Shown: positions 33,176 through 45,712, numbered from the stretch's first letter. The stretch is DNA of 64,000 nt from Capillidium heterosporum (GCA_016630905.1 WBMQ01000003.1:744001-808000), one strand, 5' to 3'. Numbers and translations are program-made. Notes: a model not told the origin generated them from the letters alone.

Positions 33176-35465
33176 TCAACTTTTAAGATCTTGTTTCGAA
33201 GCCTTTTGCTGGATGAGATGGTCCAAAACTTCAACGAGGTATTCTAGATGCTCCATCATTTTGTTCCAACCGACCTTCTTCAACCTGTTCTCATGTTCGA
33301 CGTTGGCAAAGGTATGTAACTTCTCCTTGTCAACATTGAAGCCTTGGTACTCGCGTTTGCGCTTGATATTGACGAATTTGAAGTCGGATTGAAGGAAGTG
33401 GGCCAGGACTTGGGACATGTAGTAGCAGCGCATATCACCATCCTCATCGACTACAGTGACGATGTTACCATTTTGACTCAGTATAACTTTGGTGTGGCAC
33501 AGTTTGAAGTTGATCTAGGCAGTACGTCAGCTTCAGCTTTGGAAATATATTTACCTGGACTATTCCATTGCTTAGCCTAAATAGGTTACATCGCTTGGTA
33601 CTTAGGAATTTTGTCAAGCAGGGTAGCTGACTTCCATCTTTATCTTCGCTTACTTTGAGGTTGTAGGGCGGTGGGTTAAGTAAATGGGGAGGTAGCTTGG
33701 TAGTCGTATATTGGCTGGATATAGCGTGGTTTAACGTAGAGAACATGAATTCAACGTAGTTGCGATGCACCTTGTACTTCTTGTCTAAACTTGAAGGAAG
33801 CTCACCAGTTTTGTAAACGTCGAACTTGGCACCTCCAACGCTGCCTTTTGGTGGATAATAGACAAATTCAAAATATCTATGGGATATTAGATTATTATCA
33901 TACATACTCATTACTTGTTATCGGGGGAACGAACTAGCGAAGTGTTATCCTTGAAAAATACTCCAGTTGTTCCATCTACCAGTTCATAACCTAGCCCAAA
34001 AGCATCACCGTTGTCAATCCATTTCACTATAAAATTCGGTGGCTCCAACACGGATTTCCCTGAAATGACATGAATAAAATTTGTAAAGATGGAAACTTAC
34101 GGTTCTGGTTGATGATGTGCTGAGATTGTATTCCAAAGTAAAGTCGGTATAGCGTGCTTGTGAAATTCTGTTTCACACTAATAATGACTATATGAGTTAT
34201 GAATAGTGTCAGTATTCTATTAAACGGAATAGTATAAAACAGTTACCTTGAGTCTCAGGAGCAGCTTTCGGTAGAATTGGAGGTAGCGGTGCTTGAGCGA
34301 TGTTTTCAGCAAGTTTTGGGACTGTGTCGGGCAACTTCTTTAAACTGTCCTTCCTAACCAGGTTACTATCATAGCCAAGTATGGTTAGTTTATATTTTAT
34401 ATAAGAAAATAGATGGTTTTTAAGCTGGTATAAGCTTAGCAGGAACTTACCGTAGTTTAGGTTTCAAAGGGGCCAAAAGACCAATATCTAAAAATATTGT
34501 TTAGAGTGGGCAGCTATAAAAATTTACCATCTAAAGCCCGTTCTTCAAACATGGGTATGGTCTTTAGAGCTGAGGTTGGTAACGATTCTGGTACAAAGCC
34601 GTTGGTAAAGAAAGGATGGGATTTGATAGCTTCGAACGGGGGTCGATCTTCAGGGATGGTCGTCAATATACTGGTTATAAGCTCTTTAGCTTCTTCACTG
34701 ACGAAGTCGTCGGGGAAGGTGAAGTCGGCCCGCTTTATGCGCTCGTACAAGACTCTTGTTTTTGAAGTTTGGAAGGGGGGGACTCCTACAAGAAAGGTAT
34801 ACAGTATGATTCCTAGCGACCATAAATCAGCTTCGAAGCTGTGGCCATTTTTGCTGAAAAGCACCTCAGGAGCTATGTAGTTGGGGGTGCCACATATCGT
34901 ACGCTTTCGCTCATCAACTGAACTTAATCTAGTTGCCAATCCGAAATCACCAACCTTTATCCTCATATCCTTGTTTATAAAAATGTTTCCTAGTTTAAGG
35001 TCGCGATGGATAACGTTTTTACTTCTTAGGAACTTCTACCGCGCTCAGCAACTGTAGCATGTAGTACCTAGTTTCAGGCTCTGTCAACCGGCGGCGAGTT
35101 TTGATGAGGTCGTTCATACTATCGAATTCGCACAATTCCATTATCAGGTAAACAAAAGTCTCGTCTTCAAAGTACGAATGCAGCCCCACTATGTTCTCAT
35201 GCTTTAAACCCATCATTATGTTTACCTCGGATACTATCTTGGACTTCTCGTTACTGCTCTTCAAAGCTAACTTGTAGATACATTTGCAACAGTAGGATTT
35301 TGAGGCCACGGTATCGAAGACTTCGTAACAAACTGCAAAACCACCCTCGCCAAGAAAGTTTCTGGTCAAATAACTCCTCTTACTCTGATTGTCGATCAAA
35401 ACGTTTGGTAATTTGGGCCAGTCCTTCCTACTAACTTTCGCCTTGTTTGTTGCCATAGCTACCAT
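33176..35465 (-). CDS. PLK1: Polo-like kinase (mitotic Ser/Thr kinase)
   Basis: Polo kinases drive mitotic entry, spindle function and septation. Seven exons: 35465-34528, 34487-34451, 34365-34247, 34187-34101, 34059-33915, 33876-33555, 33514-33176; about 661 aa. Kinase domain: FLGEGGFAVCYEV glycine loop, VIHRDLKLGN, VGDFGLATRL, and the T-loop KRTICGTPNYIAPEV with the activating Thr. Polo box 1 has VKWIDNGDAFGLGYEL with the key Trp; polo box 2, reassembled across the 40-nt intron 33554-33515, has LCHTKVIL with the phosphopeptide-binding His and Lys. Oddity: exon 1 holds one surplus base near 35031-35036, between SAVE and SKNVIHRD, which breaks frame inside the catalytic loop region; no intron can explain it. 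Since the gene should be essential and all other motifs are intact, a sequence error is most likely. See findings. Confidence 0.92.
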
Positions 35466-36464
35466 ACTCTACACCTACAAAATTAATTACCTTTATAGAT
35501 ATTTGATATTCAGTAAGCTCTATATTAGCGGTATGTTGAAAGTCTGGCCTGTGAAAATGGAAGTCTGCTGAGAAGGGAAGTAAATTATAAATTGATGCAA
35601 ACCAATTTTACAAGTCTATTTACTTTTTTGGAACAAAAGTCATGAACTTTATCAAGTCGAAAGTTAACTACAATTAATTCAAGGTTCGGCAATATATTGC
35701 CTATATACCATTCGAAGGCATTCTCTATATATTCCACACAGAAATACGTATGTACTGTTAATTTAGCTGTATACATATATGTATTTATTTAGATCTACCT
35801 ATCAACTACGTGCATTTTTTCAAATAAATTGCCATGCTCTCTACTTAAATTATTAGGGGAAGTTTAAAGTAGGCGGTTTAATACTGAGAGGATGGCCCTA
35901 TTAAAATACAAATTCCTACCCTCTTTGTTTCAAAATGATATACTCATTTTACGCCGTATGCTATTAAAAACTCTAGTAGTATTTTGAAACAGAGGAAGTG
36001 GTTTCTATAGCGGTCGTGTGTCATCGTAAATTATAGAGATATGTGGTATCGACTTCAATACGCAATTGGCTTTAGTTTAGAATCCGACATTTATCACTAG
36101 TTCTTCTTTATATAGCAAATAAATATAAGTGATGTATAATGAATCTATTTAAGCCTAGTATGTATGTCTGAAAGTCTATTTAAAACTAACTGTTGTAGTA
36201 CACTATTAAAAGTGAATAAGCCAATATTTGATTTATGTTTATGCTAATTTCAACTTTCGAATATTAATTAGAAATGGTTGCGATACTAACTATTAATTAA
36301 ACCTAGTCTAGGAAATAAATATATGCCAATAATTCAAGTCACCACCTTAGATAGCTTTAATTGAAGGAAATTTACTCCGGAACCTAGACTTGCTCCAATC
36401 TAGAGAAAGAAAAAGTTAGGTCACCACATAAAACCTAAGTCTCTCAAGACTGCAACTTATAGTG
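35466..36464. other. Intergenic with a MITE
   Basis: Divergent promoter region of polo kinase and MED8, about 1 kb, AT-rich. Contains the small inverted-repeat element at 35916-36000; nothing else supported. Confidence 0.5.
35916..36000. mobile_element. MITE-like inverted-repeat element (85 bp)
   Basis: Left end CTACCCTCTTTGTTTCAAAAT and, on the other strand, right end CACTTCCTCTGTTTCAAAAT: terminal inverted repeats of about 20-24 bases with small gaps, enclosing about 40 bases. No coding capacity. The ends resemble those of the element at 45393-45474 (CACTAC-CTCCGT...). Confidence 0.55.
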
Positions 36465-37153
36465 ATGGAACAAACCGAACGTGAAATCTTAGTACCAGCC
36501 ACCGAGTTAGAGTCCATCCAAGCCAAGATGGCCCAAGTTCGGGACACCTTAGGCCAATTTCTCGAAGTTGTCAACCCTAACTTGGACACTCAACCATCTT
36601 GGCCCGACCTTTTGGCCAAGTTCAACATCCTTGCTGCCCAGATGGCTAGCTTCAACAACGACATCTTGCGTAGGGAGGAGTACAAACAACTTATGATAAT
36701 TCCCGACAATATTGAGGAAGCCGATATCCAGCACTTGGGGAACTTGTTGCGTACCAAACCTATATTGGAGATCGAGAAGGAGGAAGATAAGCTTTTTCAG
36801 CCTGTTACGTTACCCGACTTGAATCCATTGGACAATGTAAATTTGGATTCCAAAGACTTGGGTTATGTTGACAGTAGTTTGAAGCGATGGAAGGTAAAAT
36901 GATTTTTTAGGTTGTTATTTAAATTTGTAGCAAAGGGTACAACGGAACGACTCCTTCCCCACTTACGCCAAGCTGGTCTATGACGAGATGCTCAAGTCGC
37001 ACAACTTTAAGAAGCGGACCTAAGTTCAATCCCAAAAAGGTGGAAGTTGAGGAGATGAGGGACGGTACGAACCGAGGAGGACACCGACCTAGTGTCAAAA
37101 GCTTGGACCAGGTTTTAGGCTGGTACTCCAGTGGTAGAAGGTTCGATAGCTAG
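36465..37153 (+). CDS. MED8: Mediator complex subunit Med8
   Basis: Med8 is a head-module subunit of Mediator that bridges to Med18/Med20. Two exons: 36465-36893 and from 36931; intron 37 nt. The N-terminal part has the Med8 helical core, with LESIQAKMAQVRDTLGQFLE (about residues 17-36), SWPDLLAKFNILAAQM (about 47-62) and the family-typical HLGNLLRTKPILEIEKEE (about residues 91-108). In the zero frame exon 2 stops at 37021-37023 (TAA) after KRT, but skipping one base (T at 37021) the next frame stays open to a TAG at 37151-37153 and reads KFNPKKVEVEEM...SVKSLDQVLGWYSSGRRF, which looks like the C-terminal Med18-binding helix of Med8. With that tail the length is 216 aa, near yeast Med8 (223). 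So a one-base surplus is likely here. Confidence 0.82.
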
Positions 37154-38012
37154 TTAACTTATTAAAATGGTGTAAATTTGATTATTTCAACAGATGTATT
37201 AAAATGATGATGTATGCCATTAGATTGTATTAGGGTCAATATTAGATGAAGAGAAGTGGGGCTTTATAGGTATTTGGAATCTATGACTGGCTAAATTTCA
37301 CTTTTGTCCATGCTACATCATTTTCAATTAAATCCCAGATATCCTAAATCTTTCGGTAGTCTTAAATGAGGTTTTCTCGAAGGTAAGCGTATATTAAATA
37401 AACACACTTCAATCTTAGCTCAATAAAGTCTTTGCTGTATTGCAACAATTGGATTATCCACATAAAAGTCAAACACTTTTAATAGCTGTAATATACTAGA
37501 AAAGCATTAGTTAAGTATTGGAGTTTTTAAATACCAAGTACTAGACTCTCAAACTTGGTAAGGCTCCTTATTCAGTAGCTGTAAAGCTATATGCCATTCC
37601 TTTACTATTGATTTTCTCTATTTTATATCCTTGGGTCCTGATAATTATTCATTCATTTGAACCATCATAAAGTGATTAGCTACCAAATACCAGCTTCTTT
37701 TACCTCTAGTTTGGAAATATTGCCACATATATAATAAAGGTTACTATAGAGTGATGTAGGCGTTGTAAAACATTTCTAAATTTAAATGACTTGACCCTAC
37801 CAATTTATAAAATATTTTAGAGTTCAATGTCAGGTTGAACACAATAACGAAAGTTGATTGAAACTATAGATAAAAGCCATTACTTGAACATTTTCACTTT
37901 CAAATAGCATTTCACCAAATATTTTAGAATGTAATTAAACTTCAAAGTAGAAAAGGTAGAATTATTGGTAAACAATTATTAATAGAGCATCAGGCACGAA
38001 ATGAAACGAAAA
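37154..38012. other. Intergenic between convergent genes
   Basis: 3' flanks of MED8 and the Groucho-like gene. AT-rich; nothing supported. Confidence 0.5.
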
Positions 38013-40482
38013 TCACCAGTTGATGGAATACACGTTGGCCGATTTGTTACCCGAGCCAGTGACTAAGATCGAACCATCCTTGGAGATGTCGCAAGTGAGC
38101 ACCGATGCTCGTTCGTTATACTGCAAAAAAGAATTAAGTTGGATTCAAAAACTTGGACTTACCACGAAGGTTCGAGTTATACTAGGACTGTTGGGGCTTA
38201 GACGCCAACCTACAATCAATCCATCCTTGCCAGTTGACACGAAGCGATCGCGGGTCATGGCAAACCGTAACGAGATTACACAGGTGAGATGGCCAGATAA
38301 AGTTTCGTGAGAGGTGGCCAAGCTACTAGAGTTTCGTAACAGCTCTAGGAACGGTAACAAGGCTATGTGACTGTCCTCAAGCCTAAATTTATAAAGTTAC
38401 AATATGTAAAGGGATGGAAGCCTTACCCAACAAACACGAGTGCATTGGACTCGGTAAACTGTCCGGCACAACCTACCCCTAAAGAGAATATGGGACAGGA
38501 TAGGAGGCAGCAGGATATTTCCACCAAATCGATGGTATCCCATACCCTTATAGTCCGATCCAAACTTCCTAAAAAGATTAGCTAGATTTTGGTGCAAAGA
38601 GTACCGGAAATAAGCTTCTTGCCATCTGGTGTCAAATCGGCACAGGTTACTCCCAAGGTGTGTCCGATAAGTGTCCTAGGAGATGAGAATTTAAGCTTAG
38701 TCGAAGGCTTACTTGATCGGTTTGAAGGTGGCAAAATCCCAAACTACGATGTCACCGTTACTGCTGCAGGCGAACAAAAAGCGATTGTCGTTGCTGATGA
38801 TCAGGTTATATACAGCCATACTGGGCATGTTTAAAGTTACCAAACTGGTTGGAGGCGACTACCAAGGTTAGTAAAAAATAATGTAGGGAGTTACCTTGGT
38901 CAAATCCCAAACTACAATACGGTCGGATTCTCCAGCCACAATCAAATACTTGCCATCGGGAGTTATTTTGCAGGTACGGATGTAGTTTTGCTATGAAATT
39001 TAAGTTTAATAAGCGAAAGTGAATTACCATGGATTCGAGTGATAGTGCAGGCAAGTGAATATTTTTTGACCGATCCCATATTTTAACGGTTCCCTATTTG
39101 AAGTTCAAAGTTAGTGCAACCGTAATAACGCAAAAAGTTTACAAATCCACCAGTATAAATAAGCTTCGCTTCGTATCCAGAAGAGGTGATTGAGCAAACG
39201 ACATCCCCATGAGGGAGAGAGCATAAGGGCGTCAGCCCAGGGACTCTTTCTTGGATTTCGGTATGGTTGATGAATACAGCAGAATCGTTATTGATCTCGG
39301 GCTCTAACTTTTGCATAGTTTGTAGGGCGGTATCCGAGTGATGCTGAAACTGCGTGAGTACTATAAATTAGAAATCTATACTTGTCTAAAATTAGTTAGA
39401 AAGTGGTTGTCAAATTCAACTTACTGTTCGGGGACTAGAGGAGTTGGTTCATCTATGTGGTTATTATGGGGCTCCGGGTGACTTTGGATATGAGTATTTT
39501 GAGGATAGTGATCAGCATTGGAGACGTTGGCAACTGGAGAATCATCTAAATATTTGCATATAGGTGTTACTATGATACATAATAAAGTTAGAAAATACCT
39601 TGATAATTTTTGGGATCGTTGTCTATATTTTCTTAGTCTTCATTTAGCATTTGTTAATTTAAAGTATCTACCTATCTGCTAAAAAAATTAGTAAGGAAAC
39701 AAGATAAAAAAGTACATTAGTATCTTCGATCCTGGAAATTTTGGAATGGCTATTTGCTATAGTCTTTTAGTGGGGATATATTTTAAAATGTATACTGTTT
39801 TCTTTGGATTGCATCGTGCTCGCAGGTCTTTTGCCATTTTCCTCGTTTGTTATTTCAGCAGGAAGTGCCTAAAATAAAGAGTTTAGATTTATAGTTAGGT
39901 TAAAATTGTACATTAGAAAATCTCTGCTGCTCATGGAACTCGTTAAGTCGGATATTACTCTCATTATATTGTATCTAAAATATGTCAGCCAATTTGAACT
40001 AAATATACTTTACTTTGTCGAGTAAATCATAAATATCAGTTAGAGGGTTGGTAAACTTATCCTTTTCCTTGAAACAGTTAGATTCGAAATTTCATAAAAG
40101 ATACCTCATCTTTAGTTAAATTGATAAAGGTGTTGATAAGCGACATGGCTTTAGAAATAGCCTCCTTCTGTTGAAGGATATGGTCGTAGAAAGCTTGACA
40201 AAGCTCATAGTACTATTATACGTTAAATTAATTTAAAACAAGATTTACCTTGGTGTAGCGATTTCCTATATCCGAATTTTCGAGAATGTAACTTTTGAGT
40301 AGATCAATCTCTTGTAGACGATCCTTTTTAATTTCTTCTTTGAAGTTGGTTATAGCTTCGAAGACGCTCTCGAATCTTAGATCTAACGTTTCGGACAGGT
40401 TCAGGCTGTGCGAGTTGGTTCGCTGCGTTAAAGGGTTCGAGTTCCCGTCGAAATTTTGGCCTTGGGATCTCATTCCACTCAT
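38013..40482 (-). CDS. Groucho/TLE-type transcriptional co-repressor
   Basis: Groucho/TLE proteins are tetrameric WD40 co-repressors recruited by DNA-binding factors. Derived exons: 40482-40249, 40212-40105, 40067-40014, 39974-39912, 39868-39796, 39622-39599, 39545-39425, a 4-nt exon 39385-39382 (ACAA), 39328-39143, 39093-39028, 38990-38895, 38858-38713, 38675-38605, 38568-38427, 38382-38163, 38120-38013; about 570 aa. The N-terminal coiled coil contains NRYTKYYELCQAFYDHIL, matching the Groucho Q domain (RHYVMYYEMSYGLN). A Pro/Asn/Ser-poor linker follows. The WD40 propeller matches Groucho blade by blade rather than Tup1: HGDVVCSIT, YTGGFGTVKIWD, NYIRTCKITPDGKYLIVAGE, LFACSSNGDIVVWD, GHTLGVTCADLTPDG, SLDRTIRVWD, CPIFSLG, FVSTGKDGLIVGWR and SVLTCDISKDG...TGSGNKSANVYSINW at the C-terminus. 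Linker exons 39868-39425 are the least certain. Confidence 0.88.
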
Positions 40483-43109
40483 AAGTGTTACTCTTGTTAA
40501 AACCGACGAACAGTGTTGACTAAGATGAGCTTTGGAAATAAATTATACTTTATCCAATAAACCTCAGTTTAAAAATAATCGTTTAAATCATCGATTTTAC
40601 ACATCACGAACCAATACTCGAATACATGCCTATTATACCATTTTGGTACTGCTTATAGCTTGATAGAAGCTAGAAATATTAGCAAGTTTAACCATAGATC
40701 AGCGGCATACTCCTTTGAAGCCTTCACTAGTAAGGTTATTCTAATTTAACAATCTGATAGATCATATACAAAAACTCTCAAAGAACAACTATTTGTACAG
40801 ACCACAGATCAGAATTGACGAGTACCTGTTGTACGATTAACACCAACTGCCTTAGTTTATATAAAGATGTAAAATAGTATAAGTATATATATCAAAAAGC
40901 TTATGTAGATATAGCACAGATAATGGTAAACAACCACCTACTCTTTAGAACAGGGCTAAGAGCAACATAGGGTAGGAAATTGCTATAGCTATATACAAAC
41001 TGGAAATTAGATTGGCAAAGAGGTGTAAGCATCAACTATGCTACTAAATTAGCTATATAAGGCTATTGTAGTGAACGGGTCTTAAAATGGTTGTTTACAC
41101 AAAGAATCATCAAGAGAATGTGTCAGCTAAACTTTACCATTTATATATCGATAGCTCGAAACACGGAACATTACAATATACAATAGCAAGATGCACCAGC
41201 AAGATTTATACGTCCGTTTTAAGCTATACAAAGGCCTAAGCTAAATGGCGAGTATTGGAAAAGTAGCAAACTTTTTGAGCAATTATATATTGTTTCCTAG
41301 AGTACATGCCTTTTTTCAAATGATATGTTTCAAAGTATATCGAGCATATAAAGCTGTTTATATTTTTGCAAGTAGCGTTTATTTTGGATATCAACTATCT
41401 AATACCCCTATTGAAATTTGAACGTACATGTATACTAAAATATACTTAAGATACCAGTTGATATATGAACTTATCACTAAAAATCTGTAGTAGTTGAATG
41501 TTTGCATAAAATAAACTTTATTTTGCAGAAACATACGGTTCTACGAAAAACTTCTTTACACATTGCGCAATATTTACAAGCGAATATTTCAAAATTCTAC
41601 ATTTCCACCATTTTTAATTATAAAATACCAAAATTGATGCAAACAATTGTATTTCTATTTACTATCGAAAATTGCTACCTAAACCTAACTAGAACAGCTT
41701 TTTAACCCTCGTCAACACAATGTTCTTAAATCTAGCAAAGGGGTATATCTAAGAAAATATCTATACGAACCGTATATTAAATTCATATGATATATGTCGG
41801 AAATCTTGATTCGATTTAGCATAATACCAAATATATTGCCAAGTGCCATGAAAAAGGCGGTTTGCAAGCTATTTAGAATTACCATTATACCAAACTTTTA
41901 CCATGACAATTGATAGTAGATGAAGCAGGGCTGCAATCATAGTAATAAATACAAGAGTGTGGGGTATATAGGTATCCTCTCAACAGTCAGATGCTGCTAT
42001 TAAAAACCCGATAGGAAAAGGGTTCGACATGTGCTTACCCTTTGACATACTACCTAAAAAGTCAAATCGATGGAAGATCCTTTTCAATCCACATATCGAA
42101 CTTCATTGGAATTTATAGCACTTGATAAGTGCTAGGTTATTATTTGGTATCACAGCTCTCCTCCTACAGCATTTGAAATAGCTGATCTACTACCATTGGT
42201 TACATTTCAATTTTACCTAAAGTTTGGAAGAAATAATTGCAAGGTGACTAGGAAGTTAGCAGATGGAGATGCTGCTTCCTCTTATCGATAGGTCTAGGCT
42301 GGGTTATGCTCTGTCAGTTGGTTTGTAAACAATAAACATCTCTATCGTATGTAGGTGTACGGTGACCTTGCACCGCACAATAGGCAAATATCTGATCCAA
42401 ATATTGGACTTTAGAATTTAACATTGCTACTTTTAAAGCAATACGGCTGCTTAGCAGTAAATCTAAACTATGTTTGCTAACTAAACAGCTTTGCTAAGTT
42501 ATCAAATAGCATCACATGCCGTCCCCTTTACCGCAACTTTTTATAAAGCTGAAGGTCAACGTGAACAGCTAGACTTTGGTATTGCCAAAAGGTGGGAATT
42601 CTAAAGGTATACTGTGATGACTCCTTTATTTGAAAGTGCTACCGAAAGCAAGGGGATACTGAAAGTAAAGGAATCGAATGGAACTTAATAGTTTGGTGAA
42701 AAACATTGATAAGGGAAAGTGTGACCTGAATGAAAAACTCCGTCCATAACATATTACCAAATTAGGTGATAAAGTCTCAAACCTTCAAAGTAGTAACGTT
42801 TGGCCTTCAAAATTTCAAGGGAACTCGAGTTGAGGCAACCGAAATCTGATAGACAGCTGACACTTACCACAAGACACAGGACTCAATGTACTGCAACAAT
42901 TCTATTCAACTTGATTTGAAGGCCATGTACCAACTCGATCCTGAAATCTAAATGGATTGGAAATAATTAGCAAACCCGGACCCTCAAAATCCAGGTTATG
43001 AAAGGGTAAGGTTCGAAAGCATTAAGCTTGAGCAAAGTATAAAAGGGCATCAATCCGAACCCAAATCATTACAAAAAGCTTTTGAACATCTAGTTGAAAG
43101 TAACCAACA
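40483..43109. other. Intergenic, 2.6 kb
   Basis: Divergent region between the Groucho-like gene and chitinase 1. AT-rich; an open frame at 41502-41705 has no recognisable content. From about 42,670 to the ATG the sequence is homologous to the upstream region of chitinase 2. Confidence 0.5.
43038..43045 (+). promoter_or_regulatory. TATA box of chitinase 1
   Basis: TATAAAAG 72 bases before the ATG; the homologous box in chitinase 2 is at 45713-45720, 69 bases before its ATG. Confidence 0.65.
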
Positions 43110-44667
43110 ATGAAATTATCAGCCGTATTCTTTTTAGGATCCACCCTAATCTCAGCCATCATGGCCCAGCAGAAGGTTGTAGTCGGATACTACGTACCTT
43201 GGGGCAAAGTCGAGCCGGAAGCCCTACCTTTGGACAAAGTCACCCACATCAACTACGGATTTGGTGTCCTGTACAAGAAGAATGACCCCACTTCCATCTT
43301 TATTGACAGATACTACGACGGCAACCGTATCCGTTCTCTAAAGAAGTTAGCCGCTGCCAAAGGTGTCAAAGTTTTGATGTCGATTGGTGGTTGGACCGGA
43401 TCCCAAACCTTCTCCACCGTAGCTGCTTCAGCCGACCTCCGTAAGAAATTTATCAACAACGCCTTAGTTTTCGTACGTAAGAATACCAAGGAAGAGTGGG
43501 CCTCCGAGCCTGATGGTTGGGATCTCGATGGTATCGATATCGACTGGGAGTACCCTGGACGTCAAGCTGCCATTTGTAACGTAGTTAGTCCTCAGGACTC
43601 AGCCAACTATCTCATCTTACTCAAGGAGTTGCGTGCCGCTTTGGATGCTGAGTTCCCCAACGACCGCAAGCTGATTACCGCAGCTGTTCGCGTCAAGCCT
43701 TTCGATGGTGCCGACGGTCAACCTATGAAGGATGTCTCTGCCTATGCCCAGTACTTTGACTTTATCAACATCATGGCCTACGATATTATGGGTTCCTGGT
43801 CAGCCACTACCGGACCCAACGCCCCCTTCAACTACGATACCGGACGTGGTGGAGACCCCTTCTCCTTCACTCAAGGTATTAATGACTGGATAGCAGCTGG
43901 TTTCCCCGCCTCTAAGATCACTGGTGGTTTGGCCTTCTACTGGCAGATCTTTGACCGCTTCCGTCGATATGAACGCTGATGGTACCAATCAGTACGTCAA
44001 GAAGGAGCCCGTAACTCCTAAGGGTGATGAATCTGATGCCAACGATCCCAACTTCTTCTGCAACGAAGGCACCGTATACTCTGGAGTCTACAAGTACAAA
44101 TTTATCCGCAAAGATGCTTTGACTGGTGGTCCATTCACTGCTGGTAATGGCTACAAGCGCTACTGGGACAACACCACCCAGACTCCCTGGTTGTTCAATG
44201 CTCAAACCAAACGCTTCATCTCCTACGATGATCCTCAGTCCATCAAGATCAAGGTTGACTTTGCCAAACAGAAGGGTATTCGTGGCTTAATGTACTGGGA
44301 CATGGCTCAGGACTTGAACAACGAGCTTTTAGATGTAGTTCAAGGCATCCGTGATGGTACTACCCCTACCCTTCCCCCTACCACCTCCATCGTACCACCT
44401 ACCTCTACTTCCCAGCCCCCAACTACTACCGTAGTACCACCTACCTCTACCTCCAACCCACCCACCACTACCGTAGTACCCCCCTCCTCCACCTCTACTC
44501 CACCTACCCCAACTGGTACTTGCTCCAACGGGGTTTGGCAGTGTGTCAGCGCTGGCAAATTACCCGGTTACCAGGTCTGTGACAACGGCAAGTGGCTGAA
44601 CGGTGCTTGTGGTTCGGGCACTGTATGTAAGCCAGCTGGTTCCTCAATCGTATGTGATTGGGCTTAA
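43110..44667 (+). CDS. GH18 chitinase 1 (frame-broken copy)
   Basis: Secreted endo-type chitinase of family GH18. Signal peptide MKLSAVFFLGSTLISAIMAQ, then the TIM-barrel domain starting VVVGYYVPWGKVEPE; the SxGG motif MSIGGWTGS (about residue 91-99) and the catalytic DGIDIDWEYPG (about residues 140-150, acid Glu147) are intact. At 43941 there is one surplus T: the paralogue reads FYGRS where this copy reads FYW and then runs to a stop at 43977-43979. The next frame continues (43942-44667) with the rest of the barrel, a Thr/Pro linker (TTTVVPPTSTS repeats) and a six-Cys chitin-binding tail (CSNGVWQC...VCDNGKWL...CDWA), CBM19-like by eye. So the gene is whole except for one base. That base sits eight bases inside the 3' edge of a stretch otherwise identical to chitinase 2. 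No introns. Confidence 0.92.
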
Positions 44668-45392
44668 GGTTAAGACTCTTTTGATGGTTGCTTATAGTTC
44701 GATCATCAGTTTTTATGGTATTACTATTTGATATTGTTGCTTAATAAATACCTTTCTTTGCTTGAATGTATTATTTTTAAATAGCATGTTATATTGCTGT
44801 TTACCTCCTATAAACACTTATACGCCTTTGAATTTTTTGAACTTTATCTATCTAGTTGATGATGCTTCTCCAGTTTTATAATCAAAGAGATGGACCCAGT
44901 CGTTGAATGAAGTGAAATTGTTACCTTTGCTAACATAGCTACAGTGTATCTTTTAATTTAAAGTGTAGGATAGTGTACTTTTAGAAAGATATTGAATACT
45001 ACTTAGGGCCTCTCAATCACAAAATTCAAGTCTCGTCCCTAGCTATACCTGATACCAACTTAGCCTAAAGAAGTTCATTTGATACCAAGTTTACAATCTT
45101 TACGCATCTATCTACTCTTGGAAGAGAAGTATTTGAATCTTCTAAAGGGGTCTATAGCTACTCATTAAACGTTTTTTAGATATTAGATGGGTATATAAGT
45201 CGGATTTTAACATTTAAAAATACTATAAAAGCTTTACAGCTAGGCTTGTTGAAAAGCCCCTTATATTTTGAATGACAGTAGCACATTAGAATTGAACTTG
45301 AGGCTCATTTAACAAAAGGCTGCGTGACTTGGGACAGATACTCCATACCCGATATGTTGCTAAACCTGGTGATTCAGTCTAAAATTTCAAAG

Positions 45393-45474
45393 CACTACCT
45401 CCGTCCCTCCGATAATCTTATTTCTATTAAGTTCTGAGAAACTAGACCATATAAGAGAGACAGAAGTAGTAGTG
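45393..45474. mobile_element. MITE insertion in chitinase 2 promoter (82 bp)
   Basis: Left end CACTACCTCCGTCCCTC, right end (other strand) CACTACTACTTCTGTCTCTC: imperfect terminal inverted repeats around a short AT-rich core. The homologous position upstream of chitinase 1 (after TTCAAAG near 42796) lacks it, so it inserted after the duplication or was lost from the other copy. Non-coding. Confidence 0.6.
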
Positions 45475-45712
45475 AATTAGAGAATTTAAAATCTCGCGGT
45501 AACTGAAGTTGAAGGAACCAAAATACTAGACAGCTGACATATAATTACAGGGTAAAGGCCTCAAACTACAGCAGCAGCTCATATAGTTTTTAAAGCAAGG
45601 TCATTGGCAACTGACCCTGAAATATATGTGGAATGGAAACAATTAGCTAATTTGGACTCTCGAAATCCAGATTGCGAAAGTATCTATGTCTGAAAGTATA
45701 TATTTGACAGAG

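Noticed and set aside
38013-40482. Assignment of the WD40 gene as Tup1.
   Set aside because: The C-terminal blade, the STGKDGL-x-x-WR string and the YYE Q-domain string fit Groucho/TLE, whereas Tup1 would end in TGSGDCKARIW-like sequence.
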